Below are positions 50,931 through 59,123 of a DNA stretch of 64,000 nucleotides, one piece after another. A program made the position numbers and the translations under genes. The DNA is from DATAUK01 sp036268295. Its GTDB lineage: Bacteria > Actinomycetota > Actinomycetes > JAFAQI01. Location of the stretch: NCBI GenBank assembly GCA_036268295.1, contig DATAUK010000030.1, positions 1 through 64,000 of the forward strand, given 5' to 3'. Under the pieces are notes generated by a model. That model worked only from the letters and a program-made list of their open reading frames with translations. It did not search any database and was not told where the DNA came from. Numbering within the stretch: the first letter of the stretch is position 1; each line of letters starts with the position of its first letter.

Positions 50931-51929
50931 GTGAGCGAAAGCGAGGTAGCCGAGCCCGACGATCACGTCGCGGCCGCAGGGGCGGCCGCGACCCTGCGCG
51001 GGACCATGACCCGAAGCGCCCGCACCATGCTCAGTCGATCAGGCCTGGCCGGCACCGCAGTCGAAGCCGCCTGGATCGCCGCCCACGTCGTTAGCTACCC
51101 GTTCGGCGTCGCGCAGGAGCGGGTCCGACCCGACGTCGAACGGTTCTCCCTCGGCGGCCTGCCGCCGATTCACCGCGGCCTGCTGATCGGCGACGTCGAG
51201 GCCGCCGGCACCCCGATCCTGCTGGTCCACGGCCTGGTCGACAACCGCTCGATCTTCACGCTGCTCCGCCGCCACCTGCGCCGTCGCGGCTTCGGCCGGG
51301 TCTCGACCCTGAACTACCGGATCTGGACCACCGATCTGCGAGTCGCCGCCCGCGAGCTCGGCGAGGCGATCGAGCTGGTCTGCGAGCAGACCGGCTACGA
51401 GCGGCTGCACGTGATCGGTCACAGCATGGGTGGGCTGCTCGCCCGCTACTACGTGCAGCGACTCGGCGGCGACGCCCGGGTCCACACCCTGGTCACCCTC
51501 GGCACCCCACACCACGGGACCCGGGCCGCTCGGTTGTTCCCGCGCGGCATCTGCCAGCAGATGGCGCCCGGCAGCGAGCTCGTCGCCGAGCTGGCCGAAC
51601 CCGCGCCGGACTGTCAGACCCGGTTCGTCTCGTTCTGGAGCGATATCGACGCGATCATCTCGCCGAAGCAGTCGGCCCGGCTGGACCATCCCGACCTGTC
51701 CGCCCGCAACATCCTGGTCCGCGGCGTCGGCCACATGTCGCTGCCGATCGACCGCCGGATCGTCCACGAGATCGCCGCGACGCTGGCCCACCTCGACTCC
51801 GACGGCGGCACCGTCACCGCCGGCGTCACCCGACTCGAGCCGCCGGCGCCGGACCTCGCCGGGTCGATGCCCGGCCGGATCCGCACCCGGCTCCGACCCA
51901 CCCGCCGCGCCCGATCAGTCAGCGGCTGA
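50931..51929 (+). CDS. Alpha/beta-hydrolase (lipase-like)
   Basis: A 332-residue hydrolase. The start is set at GTG 50931, preceded at 6 nt by GGAGG. The core has ILLVHGLVDNRSIF (oxyanion hole), the nucleophile elbow GHSMGGLLARYYVQRLG, a TPHHGTRAARLFPRG segment typical of triacylglycerol lipase/esterase-type hydrolases, and a late GVGHMSLP with the catalytic His. No signal peptide is obvious, although residues 30-55 are moderately hydrophobic. The lipid substrate is unknown. Confidence 0.88.
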   Translation: MSESEVAEPDDHVAAAGAAATLRGTMTRSARTMLSRSGLAGTAVEAAWIAAHVVSYPFGVAQERVRPDVERFSLGGLPPIHRGLLIGDVEAAGTPILLVHGLVDNRSIFTLLRRHLRRRGFGRVSTLNYRIWTTDLRVAARELGEAIELVCEQTGYERLHVIGHSMGGLLARYYVQRLGGDARVHTLVTLGTPHHGTRAARLFPRGICQQMAPGSELVAELAEPAPDCQTRFVSFWSDIDAIISPKQSARLDHPDLSARNILVRGVGHMSLPIDRRIVHEIAATLAHLDSDGGTVTAGVTRLEPPAPDLAGSMPGRIRTRLRPTRRARSVSG

Positions 51930-51969
51930 GGTCGCTATGACGCCGGGTCGCTCTGACTGACGGCTCGGG

Positions 51970-51985
51970 GCGCCGCTGGAGGCGC
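51970..51985. terminator. Possible terminator hairpin between convergent lipase and DUF929 genes
   Basis: A 5-bp stem GCGCC/GGCGC with a 6-nt loop between two convergent stop codons. It is short and only moderately convincing. Just upstream (51949-51957) is the CGCTCTGAC word found in the hairpins at 16479 and 43127. Confidence 0.35.
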
Positions 51986-51991
51986 TGCTGC

Positions 51992-52879
51992 CTAACCGGT
52001 GAGCTTGGTTTCGAGCGCGCTGATCGTGGGTGTGTTGCAGACCGTGGCCGGTTGGTTGTTGGTCATCGCACAGATGCTCGCGATGTCGTCGTTGGCGCCG
52101 CCGCCGATCGTCTGGGCGATCTTGCTACTGGGATCGTCGAGCTGCGAGGCGATCTGCTGCTGGGTCGACGTTCCGAGCACGGTCGGATCCAGCGGAGCGT
52201 TCCCGGCAAGGTCCAGCTTGTTGCCGAAGTCGATGAACGGGAAGCCTTCGCCGCCGTTGCTGAGCTTCGACCACAGCGCGTTCTGCGCCGAGCTGGGCTT
52301 CTGCAGGGCCTTCTGGTTGCGGTCTTCGGCTTCGACCGGCGTGAAGGTCAAATACTTGCTGGTATAGGCCGACTTGTAGAAGTCGAGCGAGGCGTAGTTG
52401 CCGTCGTCGACCGCGGAGTGCACCTCGCCGACCTTGGACAGCGTGCCGAACTTCGACAGTGCCTCCGCGAGCGACCACCGCTCGACCGCGCAGTACGGGC
52501 AGAACTCCGCACCGATGTAGAGCAGCTCAGGCTTGCCTTTGGCAGTCAGCGGCGGCTCGTTGCCGGTCACGGCCACAGGCAAGGTCGCCACGTGGCCGTC
52601 ATCGATCTTCCTCAGCGTCGCATCCGAGACCGACGTCACCGCCTTCACCACCGACGGGGAAGCAGCGGCCCGGTCCGAGATGTTGCTGCCGCTGTTGTGG
52701 TTCAGGACCGCGAATGCGATGCCGGCCCCGACCAGGACCACGACGACGACGGCGGCAAGAATGCGAATCGCGCGGCGGCGCTGCTCCTCGCGTTGCTGGA
52801 TCGCGCGGGCGGCGGCCGCCTTCTCGCGGGCGGTCTGCGCGCTGGCAGCGCGGCGCTTCTTGTTGCTCTGGCGTCCCAT
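51992..52879 (-). CDS. DUF929 thioredoxin-fold membrane-anchored protein (copy 1)
   Basis: A 295-residue protein. A Lys/Arg/Ala-rich cytosolic start (NKKRRAASAQTAREKAAAARA) precedes a single span (about residues 40-58), placing the rest outside. The exported domain has the redox motif in LLYIGAEFCPYCAVERWSLAEAL (Cys-Pro-Tyr-Cys), matching DUF929. The protein is a paralogue of the one at 53341. The VKOR gene between them suggests that VKOR reoxidises this Cys pair during disulfide formation. The role is inferred from fold and neighbours. Confidence 0.9.
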   Translation of the reverse strand: MGRQSNKKRRAASAQTAREKAAAARAIQQREEQRRRAIRILAAVVVVVLVGAGIAFAVLNHNSGSNISDRAAASPSVVKAVTSVSDATLRKIDDGHVATLPVAVTGNEPPLTAKGKPELLYIGAEFCPYCAVERWSLAEALSKFGTLSKVGEVHSAVDDGNYASLDFYKSAYTSKYLTFTPVEAEDRNQKALQKPSSAQNALWSKLSNGGEGFPFIDFGNKLDLAGNAPLDPTVLGTSTQQQIASQLDDPSSKIAQTIGGGANDDIASICAMTNNQPATVCNTPTISALETKLTG

Positions 52880-52886
52880 TACCTAC

Positions 52887-53348
52887 TCAGTTCGTGATCG
52901 GGTCGAGCGGACGCAACAGGTACGCCGCCAGGACGGTGAGGAACAGCAGGAACGTCACCACGTGCACCCCAGTGCACCACAAGCAGATCGCTTTGATCTG
53001 AACGGTCTCCGCGAAGACGAGGTAGCAGACCATGCCGATCCCGGCGACCACGCTGGCAAGTCGTAGCCGCCCGAGCCACGGATTGCCGACCTGCCAGGCC
53101 CACGGCGACATCAGGATCACCATCGCGGCGTAGAAAGCCAGGCCGGCAAGCGCGACCGGGATGTGGCCGAAGATCTCCGACTGCGAGCTCGTGGTGACCT
53201 TTGCACAGTCGACATGCCCTGACGCCTTACAGATCAGCGCCCCCGGGTGGTAGTGGGTGTAGGTCAGGTAGATCGAGATTCCCAGGCCGATCAGGGACAG
53301 CGGGAAGCTGATCGGCCACGCCCACCTAACGTTGAGGGAATCAGGCAT
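52887..53348 (-). CDS. Vitamin K epoxide reductase (VKOR)-family membrane protein
   Basis: A 153-residue protein with four membrane spans. Two Cys in the first outside loop (ALICKASGHVDCAKV) and the active-site Cys-x-x-Cys in IKAICLWCTGVHVV are the VKOR hallmarks. It transfers electrons from exported thiol oxidoreductases to quinone, driving disulfide bond formation. Its overlap of 8 bp with the upstream DUF929 gene and 7-bp gap to the downstream one show that the three genes form one operon. Confidence 0.94.
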   Translation of the reverse strand: MPDSLNVRWAWPISFPLSLIGLGISIYLTYTHYHPGALICKASGHVDCAKVTTSSQSEIFGHIPVALAGLAFYAAMVILMSPWAWQVGNPWLGRLRLASVVAGIGMVCYLVFAETVQIKAICLWCTGVHVVTFLLFLTVLAAYLLRPLDPITN

Positions 53349-54216
53349 TCAGCTGACTCTGCAGGCTCGAGATCGCAGGGACAAGGCAAGCGCTGGCGGG
53401 CTGGTTCTTGGTCAGCCTGCACAGCGTCGCCGTCAACCGGTTCGCTTCCCCGAGGATGTCCTTCGCGAGCTTGCTGCTTGGATTCTTCAGCTGGGCGGCT
53501 ACCTGCTGCTGATTGAGCCCGCTGAGGTCGGTCTCGGTGTAGCCGGCGTTGGTCTGGACGTACTTCCCGCCGAAGTCCAGGAACGGGAATCCGGTTGTGT
53601 ACTTGCTGAAGACCTTGTTCTGCGCCGCGGTCAGCGGCTGGAGCTGATTCTGGGCGCGATCCTCGTTCTCGACCGGAACGAACGAAAGGTACTTACTGGT
53701 GTAATGCGACTTGTAGAACGTGAACGTTGCGAGATCGCCGTCGTCATTTGCCGATCGGATCTCGGACAGTCCGGAGAACGTCCCGAATCGGGACAGTGCT
53801 TGGATCATGGACCAGCGCTCGGCGGCGCAGAACGGGCAGAACTCGCCGCCGACGTAGAGCAGCTCCGGTTTGCCGTGTGAGGTGAGCGGCGGGTCGCCGG
53901 ACGTCGGCTTCGCGCTGAGACCGGTCGAGCCGGCACCGACCGTCGAGAGCGTCGCGGGAGTGATGGACGTCAGCGTGTTGAGCACGCCCGATACGCCGGC
54001 AGTCGAGCGGTCGTTCTTGCTCGTCGACTTGTTCCCGTGAATCACGACGTAGCCCACGGCGGCCACCACGAGGGCAATCACGACGACCGAGCTGAGCACG
54101 ATCAGTGCCTTGCGGCGCTGATCGGCACGCTGTTGCTCGGCTCGCGCGAGGGCAGCCTTCTCCCGCGCAGTGACCGCGCTCTGCTGGCGGCGCGCCTTGT
54201 TGGTCTTGCGTCCCAC
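53341..54216 (-). CDS. DUF929 thioredoxin-fold membrane-anchored protein (copy 2)
   Basis: A 291-residue paralogue of the 51992 protein. It has the same basic start (GRKTNKARRQQSAVTAREKAA), a span at about residues 38-60, and the exported redox segment LLYVGGEFCPFCAAERWSMIQAL (Cys-Pro-Phe-Cys). Later stretches FYKSHYTSKYLSFVPVENEDR match copy 1 closely. First gene of the DUF929-VKOR-DUF929 set. The different central residue of the CxxC motif (Phe versus Tyr) may tune the redox potential. Tandem duplication around VKOR is likely. Confidence 0.9.
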   Translation of the reverse strand: MGRKTNKARRQQSAVTAREKAALARAEQQRADQRRKALIVLSSVVVIALVVAAVGYVVIHGNKSTSKNDRSTAGVSGVLNTLTSITPATLSTVGAGSTGLSAKPTSGDPPLTSHGKPELLYVGGEFCPFCAAERWSMIQALSRFGTFSGLSEIRSANDDGDLATFTFYKSHYTSKYLSFVPVENEDRAQNQLQPLTAAQNKVFSKYTTGFPFLDFGGKYVQTNAGYTETDLSGLNQQQVAAQLKNPSSKLAKDILGEANRLTATLCRLTKNQPASACLVPAISSLQSQLNA

Positions 54217-54332
54217 AACAACACCTTCCGTGACCCGGGCGGCCGAACCTCCAGCCTAACTGGAGGAACGTGGCAAACCTGAGGACCGGTTCAGGGAACC
54301 GCGAAGTCTCACAGCCCGTTCACAGCCGATGC

Positions 54333-56609
54333 TCAGAGCTTGACGATCGGGGCGTAACGCAGCAACAGCCGCTTCGTGCCGACCTCGTCACCGAAGTAGA
54401 CCTCCGCCTCTGCCGACGAGTCGGCGCCGCGGACCGAGACCACCTGTCCCATTCCGAACGCGTCGTGGGTGACCCGATCCCCCGGTGAAAGCGAGGGAAT
54501 TGGTCGCAAACCGGTGCCGGCTGAGCGACCCCGACGATTCAGCCGGTCGATCGCATGCTGTGACGCGGTCACCTCGGTCGAGCCCTGCCACCCGATGGTC
54601 TCGGCCGGGAGATCGTCGAGGAACCGCGACGGCGGGTTGTACGACGGCGAACCCCAGGCCGACCGGACGTTGGCGCGGCTGACGTAGAGCCGCTTCTCGG
54701 CACGGGTGATGCCGACGTAGGCGAGCCGGCGTTCTTCCTCGAGCTCGGCGGAGTTGCCGAGCGCGCGCATATGCGGGAAAACACCGTCCTCCATCCCGGT
54801 CAGGAACACGACCGGGAACTCCAGACCCTTCGCGGTGTGCAGCGTCATCAGCGTCACGACGCCGTCCGAGCCGTCCGGGCTCGGCACCTGGTCGGCGTCG
54901 GCGACAAGCGCAACCTGCTCGAGGAAGTCGGCGAGGGTGCCGTCCGGGCGGGTCTGCTCGAACTCGCGCGCGACGGAGACCAGCTCCTCGAGGTTCTCGA
55001 CCCGGCCCTCGTCCTGCGGGTCGGCACTCGCCCTCAGCTCGGCGAGATAGCCGGTCCGGTCGAGCACCGCTTCGAGCACGTCACCCGGTGCCGCCTCGGC
55101 CATCTCGGTCAGCTGGTCGATCATGGTCACGAAACCCTGGATCGCGTTGAGCGACCGGGCGGCGAGACCGGCGGACTCGGCGCGATGCAGCGCTTCGAAG
55201 TACGTCGTACCCGACCGTTCGGCGAGGACCGCGATGGCCGACTCCGAGGTGTCGCCGATCCCGCGCTTGGGGACGTTGAGGATCCGGCGCAGCGAGACGG
55301 TGTCAGCCGGGTTGACCAGCACCCGCAGATAGGCCAGCGCGTCGCGGACCTCGCGCCGCTCGTAGAACCGCACGCCACCCACGACCTTGTAGGGCAGGCC
55401 GACCCGGATGAACACTTCCTCGAAGACCCGGCTCTGGGCGTTGGTGCGGTAGAAAACCGCAACGTCGCAAGCCCGAACGCCGGCCTCGTCGGAGAGCCGG
55501 TCGATCTCGCCGGCGATCCACGCCGCCTCGTCGTGCTCGTTGTCCGCGACGTACCCGACGATCTTCTCGCCGTCGCCGGCATCGGACCACAGCCGCTTCC
55601 GTGGCCGGTCCGGGTTACGGGAGATGACGGCGTTGGCCGCGGTCAGGATGGTTTGGGTCGAGCGGTAGTTCTGCTCGAGCAGGATGACGGTGGCGTCCGG
55701 GTAGTCCTTCTCGAACTGCAGGATGTTGCGGATCGTCGCGCCGCGGAAGGCATAGACCGACTGATCGGCGTCGCCGACCACGCAAAGCTCGCCGGCCGAC
55801 TCGCCGTGGCCGACCAGCTCGCGGACGAGAACGTACTGCGCGTGGTTGGTGTCCTGATATTCATCGACCAGAACGTGACGGAACCGGCGGCGGTAGTGCT
55901 CGGCAACGTCGGGGAACAGCTGCAGCAGCGAGACCGTCGTCATGATCAGGTCGTCGAAGTCCAGCGCGTTGGCCTGCTGGAGCCGGCCCTGATACATCCG
56001 GTAGGCGTCCGCGACCATTCGCTCGAGATGGTTTTCGGCCCGCGACTGGGCCTCCTCGTAGTCGACCAGCTCGTTCTTCAGGTTCGAGACCTGGTTGGCG
56101 ACCGATCGCGCCGAGAGGCGCTTCGGGTCGAAGTCGAGGTCGCGGCAGACCGTAGCCATCAGCCGGCGCGAGTCGTCGGCGTCATAGATCGAGAACGTGC
56201 TGGTGAAGCCCAGCGGCTTGCCCTCGGCCCGCAGGATCCGCACGCACGCCGAGTGGAACGTCGACACCCACATCATCCGGGCGCGACCACCTACCAGGCT
56301 CGCGACCCGTTCCTTCATCTCGCCGGCAGCCTTGTTGGTGAAGGTGATCGCGAGCACCTCACCGGGCTGGACGTGACGCTGGCCGAGCAGCCAGGCGATC
56401 CGGTGCGCCAGCACCCGGGTCTTGCCCGAGCCCGCGCCGGCGACGATCAGCAGCGGTCCGCCCTCGTGGATGACGGCCGCCCGCTGCTGCGGGTTGAGCC
56501 CCTCGAGCAGGGTCTCCGGATCGACCCCGGCACGCGGGCGTGGCCGGTCGCTCGCCGGTTGGTCCGGCGGCTCGCCAGGATCGGGAAGGTCATCGAAAAG
56601 AGTCGTCAT
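54333..56609 (-). CDS. pcrA: ATP-dependent DNA helicase PcrA/UvrD
   Basis: A 758-residue superfamily 1A 3'-5' helicase for nucleotide excision repair and replication-fork processing. Motifs: Walker A VAGAGSGKTRVLAHRIAWL, Ia ITFTNKAAGEM, Walker B VDEYQDTNHAQYVLVRELV, III GDADQSVYAFRGA, IV LEQNYRSTQTIL, and VI TLHTAKGLEFPVVF with YVGITRAEKRLYVS. The C terminus holds the DRVTHDAFGMGQVVSV Tudor-like domain seen in PcrA/UvrD. ATG start at 56609. Its upstream region shared with the PIG-L gene holds a large palindrome. Confidence 0.97.
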   Translation of the reverse strand: MTTLFDDLPDPGEPPDQPASDRPRPRAGVDPETLLEGLNPQQRAAVIHEGGPLLIVAGAGSGKTRVLAHRIAWLLGQRHVQPGEVLAITFTNKAAGEMKERVASLVGGRARMMWVSTFHSACVRILRAEGKPLGFTSTFSIYDADDSRRLMATVCRDLDFDPKRLSARSVANQVSNLKNELVDYEEAQSRAENHLERMVADAYRMYQGRLQQANALDFDDLIMTTVSLLQLFPDVAEHYRRRFRHVLVDEYQDTNHAQYVLVRELVGHGESAGELCVVGDADQSVYAFRGATIRNILQFEKDYPDATVILLEQNYRSTQTILTAANAVISRNPDRPRKRLWSDAGDGEKIVGYVADNEHDEAAWIAGEIDRLSDEAGVRACDVAVFYRTNAQSRVFEEVFIRVGLPYKVVGGVRFYERREVRDALAYLRVLVNPADTVSLRRILNVPKRGIGDTSESAIAVLAERSGTTYFEALHRAESAGLAARSLNAIQGFVTMIDQLTEMAEAAPGDVLEAVLDRTGYLAELRASADPQDEGRVENLEELVSVAREFEQTRPDGTLADFLEQVALVADADQVPSPDGSDGVVTLMTLHTAKGLEFPVVFLTGMEDGVFPHMRALGNSAELEEERRLAYVGITRAEKRLYVSRANVRSAWGSPSYNPPSRFLDDLPAETIGWQGSTEVTASQHAIDRLNRRGRSAGTGLRPIPSLSPGDRVTHDAFGMGQVVSVRGADSSAEAEVYFGDEVGTKRLLLRYAPIVKL

Positions 56610-56652
56610 CAGCGCGGTCGAGCCTATGCCGCCGTACGGTCACCCCCCACCT

Positions 56653-56716
56653 CGCCGAACTTGCTCATATCAACCGTTTGGGCCTGGCCAAACGGTTGAT
56701 ATGAGCAAGTTCGGCG
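56653..56716. repeat. Large perfect inverted repeat (copy B), between divergent pcrA and PIG-L genes
   Basis: Two perfectly complementary 29-nt arms (56653-56681 and 56688-56716) with a 6-nt loop GCCTGG. The arm begins CGCCGAACTTGCTCATATC. It differs from copy A (48072-48135) by paired changes that keep the stem intact. It lies 43 bp ahead of pcrA and 18 bp ahead of the PIG-L start. A TTGATA (56696-56701) and TAGGTA (56718-56723) with 16-bp spacing could form a promoter for the PIG-L gene. It cannot be a simple terminator because it sits between divergent genes. Confidence 0.9.
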
Positions 56717-56734
56717 TTAGGTACGCTCGCGCGG

Positions 56735-57448
56735 GTGATCGAGGACAGCACGGTAGAGCGGGTTCTGGTCGTGACGGCGCATCCCGACGACGTCGACTTC
56801 GGGCTGGCCGGCACGGTCGCAACCTGGACCGACGCCGGGATCGCGGTGAGCTACTGCATCGTCACCAGCGGCGATGCCGGCGGGTTCGACCCGGCGGTGC
56901 CACGGAGTGAGATCGCGGGCATCCGGCAGGCCGAACAGCGGGCGGCCGCAGCGACGGTCGGGGTGACCGACGTACGGTTCCTCGGCTATCCCGACGGCCG
57001 GGTCGAAGTCACCCTCGACCTGCGACGCGACATCGCGCGGGTGATCCGCGAGGTGCGACCGCAGCGGCTGGTCGCGCAGTCGCCGGTGCGCCACATGGTG
57101 CGGATGCCGGCCAGCCATCCCGACCACATCGCAGTCGGCGAGGCCACGATGTGCGCGCTCTATCCGGATGCCCGCAACCCGTTCGCGTTCACCGACACCC
57201 TCGGTGACCTCGAGGCGTGGACCGTGCCGGAGACCTGGGTGACCGGCATGGAAAGGATGAACCATTACGTCGACGTGACTGCGGTCTTCGAGCGCAAGAA
57301 GGCCGCATTGCTCGAGCACAAGAGCCAGATCAAGAGCCCGGAGGAACTGCACAACCTGCTCGTCTGGTGGCTCGGCGCGAACGCCGAAGCGGCCGGCTGG
57401 GAGGAGGGACGGTACGCCGAGGCGTTCTGGGTGATGGACACCGGCTGA
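56735..57448 (+). CDS. PIG-L-family N-acetyl-sugar deacetylase
   Basis: A 237-residue zinc-dependent deacetylase. The Ala-His-Pro-Asp-Asp motif is in VVTAHPDDVDFGLAGTVA, and the third zinc ligand in ASHPDHIAVGEATMCA. GTG start at 56735. Family members remove acetyl from N-acetylglucosamine-containing compounds such as mycothiol or phosphatidylinositol intermediates, or detoxify conjugates. The precise substrate is unknown. It is divergent from pcrA. Confidence 0.93.
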   Translation: MIEDSTVERVLVVTAHPDDVDFGLAGTVATWTDAGIAVSYCIVTSGDAGGFDPAVPRSEIAGIRQAEQRAAAATVGVTDVRFLGYPDGRVEVTLDLRRDIARVIREVRPQRLVAQSPVRHMVRMPASHPDHIAVGEATMCALYPDARNPFAFTDTLGDLEAWTVPETWVTGMERMNHYVDVTAVFERKKAALLEHKSQIKSPEELHNLLVWWLGANAEAAGWEEGRYAEAFWVMDTG

Positions 57449-57453
57449 GTCGC

Positions 57454-57951
57454 CTACAGGTCGAGCAGCATCCGGGTGTTGCCGAGGATGTTGGGTTTGA
57501 CCCGCTCGAGGCTCAGGAACTCCGCGACTCCCTCGTCGTAGGAACGCAGCAGCTCTTCGTAGACGCCAGGCTCGACCGCGGTCGCGGTGAACGGCTTGAA
57601 GCCGTGCGCGCCGAAAAAGCCGATCTCGAAAGTCAGGCAGAACACCCGGCGCACACCGACGGCGTGGGCCCGCGTGAGCAACGTCTCGAGGATCGCGTGG
57701 CCGACGCCCTGATGCCTACACGCCGGATCGACCGCAACGGTCCGTACCTCGGCGAGGTCGGCCCAGAGCACGTGCAAGGCGCCGCAGCCCACCGGCTCGC
57801 CGTCGACCTCCGCGACGACGAACTCCTGAATGTCCTCGTAGAGAGTGACGGTCGGCTTGTCGAGCAGGTGACCGCTGTCGCTGTAGAAGTCGACCAGCCG
57901 TCGGATCAACTCGACGTCGCTGGTGCGCGCCGGCCGGACCAACGTGCTCAC
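57454..57951 (-). CDS. Amino-acid N-acetyltransferase (ArgA/Rv2747-like GNAT)
   Basis: A 165-residue stand-alone GNAT. RPARTSDVELIRRLVDFYSDSG, AEVRTVAVDPACRHQGVGHAIL (acetyl-CoA loop) and FCLTFEIGFFGAHGFKPF match the short N-acetylglutamate synthase of actinobacteria (M. tuberculosis Rv2747). It would acetylate glutamate or a related amino acid for arginine synthesis. It overlaps the upstream marR stop by 4 bp. It converges on the PIG-L gene. Confidence 0.88.
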   Translation of the reverse strand: MSTLVRPARTSDVELIRRLVDFYSDSGHLLDKPTVTLYEDIQEFVVAEVDGEPVGCGALHVLWADLAEVRTVAVDPACRHQGVGHAILETLLTRAHAVGVRRVFCLTFEIGFFGAHGFKPFTATAVEPGVYEELLRSYDEGVAEFLSLERVKPNILGNTRMLLDL

Positions 57952-58460
57952 GCCAGGATCGAGGTTTCTGCTGATGTCTCGATGCAGGCCTCGACCCGGC
58001 AGGCGCCGGCGAGATCACCCAGTGCGTCGGACACCGCGTCCTGCTGGGCGGGCGATAGCCAGTCGAGAAAATGCTCACGCACGCCACGTAGATGGGTGGG
58101 GTAGGCCTCGACCAGCCGCGACATCCCGAGCGGCGTCAACACCGCGTAGACCACCCGAGCGTCGGCGCCGCAGCGCTGCCGCTCGACGAATTCCTCTCGG
58201 GCCAACCGGTCGACCAGCCGGGTCAGACCGCTCGGCGTCAGGATGGCGTGGGTTGCGAGCTCGGACATCCGCAGCCGCTGTTCGGGCGCCTCGGACAGAT
58301 GCGCGAGCACCTCGTAGGCCGGCAAGGTCAGCCCGTGCTCGGCTTCGAGCTCGGCCTCGAGCCGGCGTACGACGCGGCTGTGCGCACGGATGAGGGCGTG
58401 CCACGCCGACATCTCCGTCGCATCGAGCGGGTTGGTCCCGCAGCCTTCGGACCCGGTCAT
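57948..58460 (-). CDS. MarR-family transcription regulator
   Basis: A 170-residue winged-helix regulator. Helices RVVRRLEAELEAEHGLTLPAYEVLAHL, RLRMSELATHAILTPSGLTRLVDRLAREEFVERQRC and the wing DARVVYAVLTPLGMSRL fit MarR. It likely represses its own gene and the divergent yceI gene, since the 102-bp gap contains an inverted operator-like pair. The effector is unknown. Downstream it shares a transcript with the ArgA-like gene. Confidence 0.93.
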   Translation of the reverse strand: MTGSEGCGTNPLDATEMSAWHALIRAHSRVVRRLEAELEAEHGLTLPAYEVLAHLSEAPEQRLRMSELATHAILTPSGLTRLVDRLAREEFVERQRCGADARVVYAVLTPLGMSRLVEAYPTHLRGVREHFLDWLSPAQQDAVSDALGDLAGACRVEACIETSAETSILA

Positions 58461-58483
58461 CCCATCAGGATACGGCTTCCTGA

Positions 58484-58550
58484 CGGTTAGTTGCTAACGC
58501 AAGGAATATTGGTTATGGTCGACACAGTTACTTGCACTAACAACTAACCG
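58484..58550. promoter_or_regulatory. Inverted operator-like pair between marR and yceI
   Basis: CGGTTAGTTGCTAACGCAAG (58484-58503) and the reverse complement of CTTGCACTAACAACTAACCG (58531-58550) match at 17 of 20 bases with 27 bp between. Each half contains its own GTTAG-type inverted arms. It lies in the divergent promoter region and ends just before the AGGAG ribosome site of yceI (58551-58555). Most likely two binding sites for the neighbouring MarR protein. Confidence 0.7.
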
Positions 58551-58562
58551 AGGAGCCCCGCG

Positions 58563-59123
58563 ATGACGCAGACGACTACCGAACCCACCACCCTGACCGG
58601 CGACTACGACATCGACGCGGTGCACAGCAGGCTCGGCTTCGCGGCCAAGCACGCGATGGTGACGACGGTGCGTGGCAAGTTCAACACCTTCACCGCCGAG
58701 GTTCACCTCGACGAGGACAATATCGCCAACAGCTCGGCCCGGATCGAGATCGACGCCACGAGCGTCGACACCGGCAACGGCCAGCGCGACGACCACATCC
58801 GCAACGCCGACTTCTTCGAGGTCGAGACCTACCCGAAGATCACCTTCGTCAGCACCGCCGCGGAGAAGACCGGCGACGAGGAGTTCGTGCTGCACGGTGA
58901 CCTGACGATCAAGAACACCACCAAGGCGATCTCGATCCCGTTCGAGCAGACCGGTGCCGCGGTTGACCCGTGGGGCAACTTCCGGGTCGGCTTCGAGGGC
59001 AAGGTCAAGATCGACCGCACCGACTGGGACGTGAGCTTCAACGCGCCGCTCGGCTCCGGCGGCCTGGTGATCAGCGAGAAGATCACCCTGGAGTTCGACA
59101 TCGCGGCCGTGCGCCGCGGCTGA
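58563..59123 (+). CDS. YceI-family protein
   Basis: A 186-residue lipocalin-like protein. GDYDIDAVHSRLGFAAKHAMVTTVRGKFNTF, DDHIRNADFFEVETYPKITF and DWDVSFNAPLGSGGLVISEKITLEFDI match the YceI fold, which binds polyisoprenoids and similar lipids. No signal peptide is visible, so it is likely cytosolic. AGGAG lies 7 nt before the ATG. Its 3' end (GCGGCCGTGCGCCGCGGCTGA) is the first unit of a 29-bp tandem repeat. It is probably repressed by the divergent MarR. Confidence 0.93.
   Translation: MTQTTTEPTTLTGDYDIDAVHSRLGFAAKHAMVTTVRGKFNTFTAEVHLDEDNIANSSARIEIDATSVDTGNGQRDDHIRNADFFEVETYPKITFVSTAAEKTGDEEFVLHGDLTIKNTTKAISIPFEQTGAAVDPWGNFRVGFEGKVKIDRTDWDVSFNAPLGSGGLVISEKITLEFDIAAVRRG

Noticed and set aside
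54771..56699. Plus-strand open frame of 642 codons opposite pcrA
   Set aside because: All helicase motifs are on the minus strand; the plus-strand translation is Asp/Gly/Arg/Val-rich noise.
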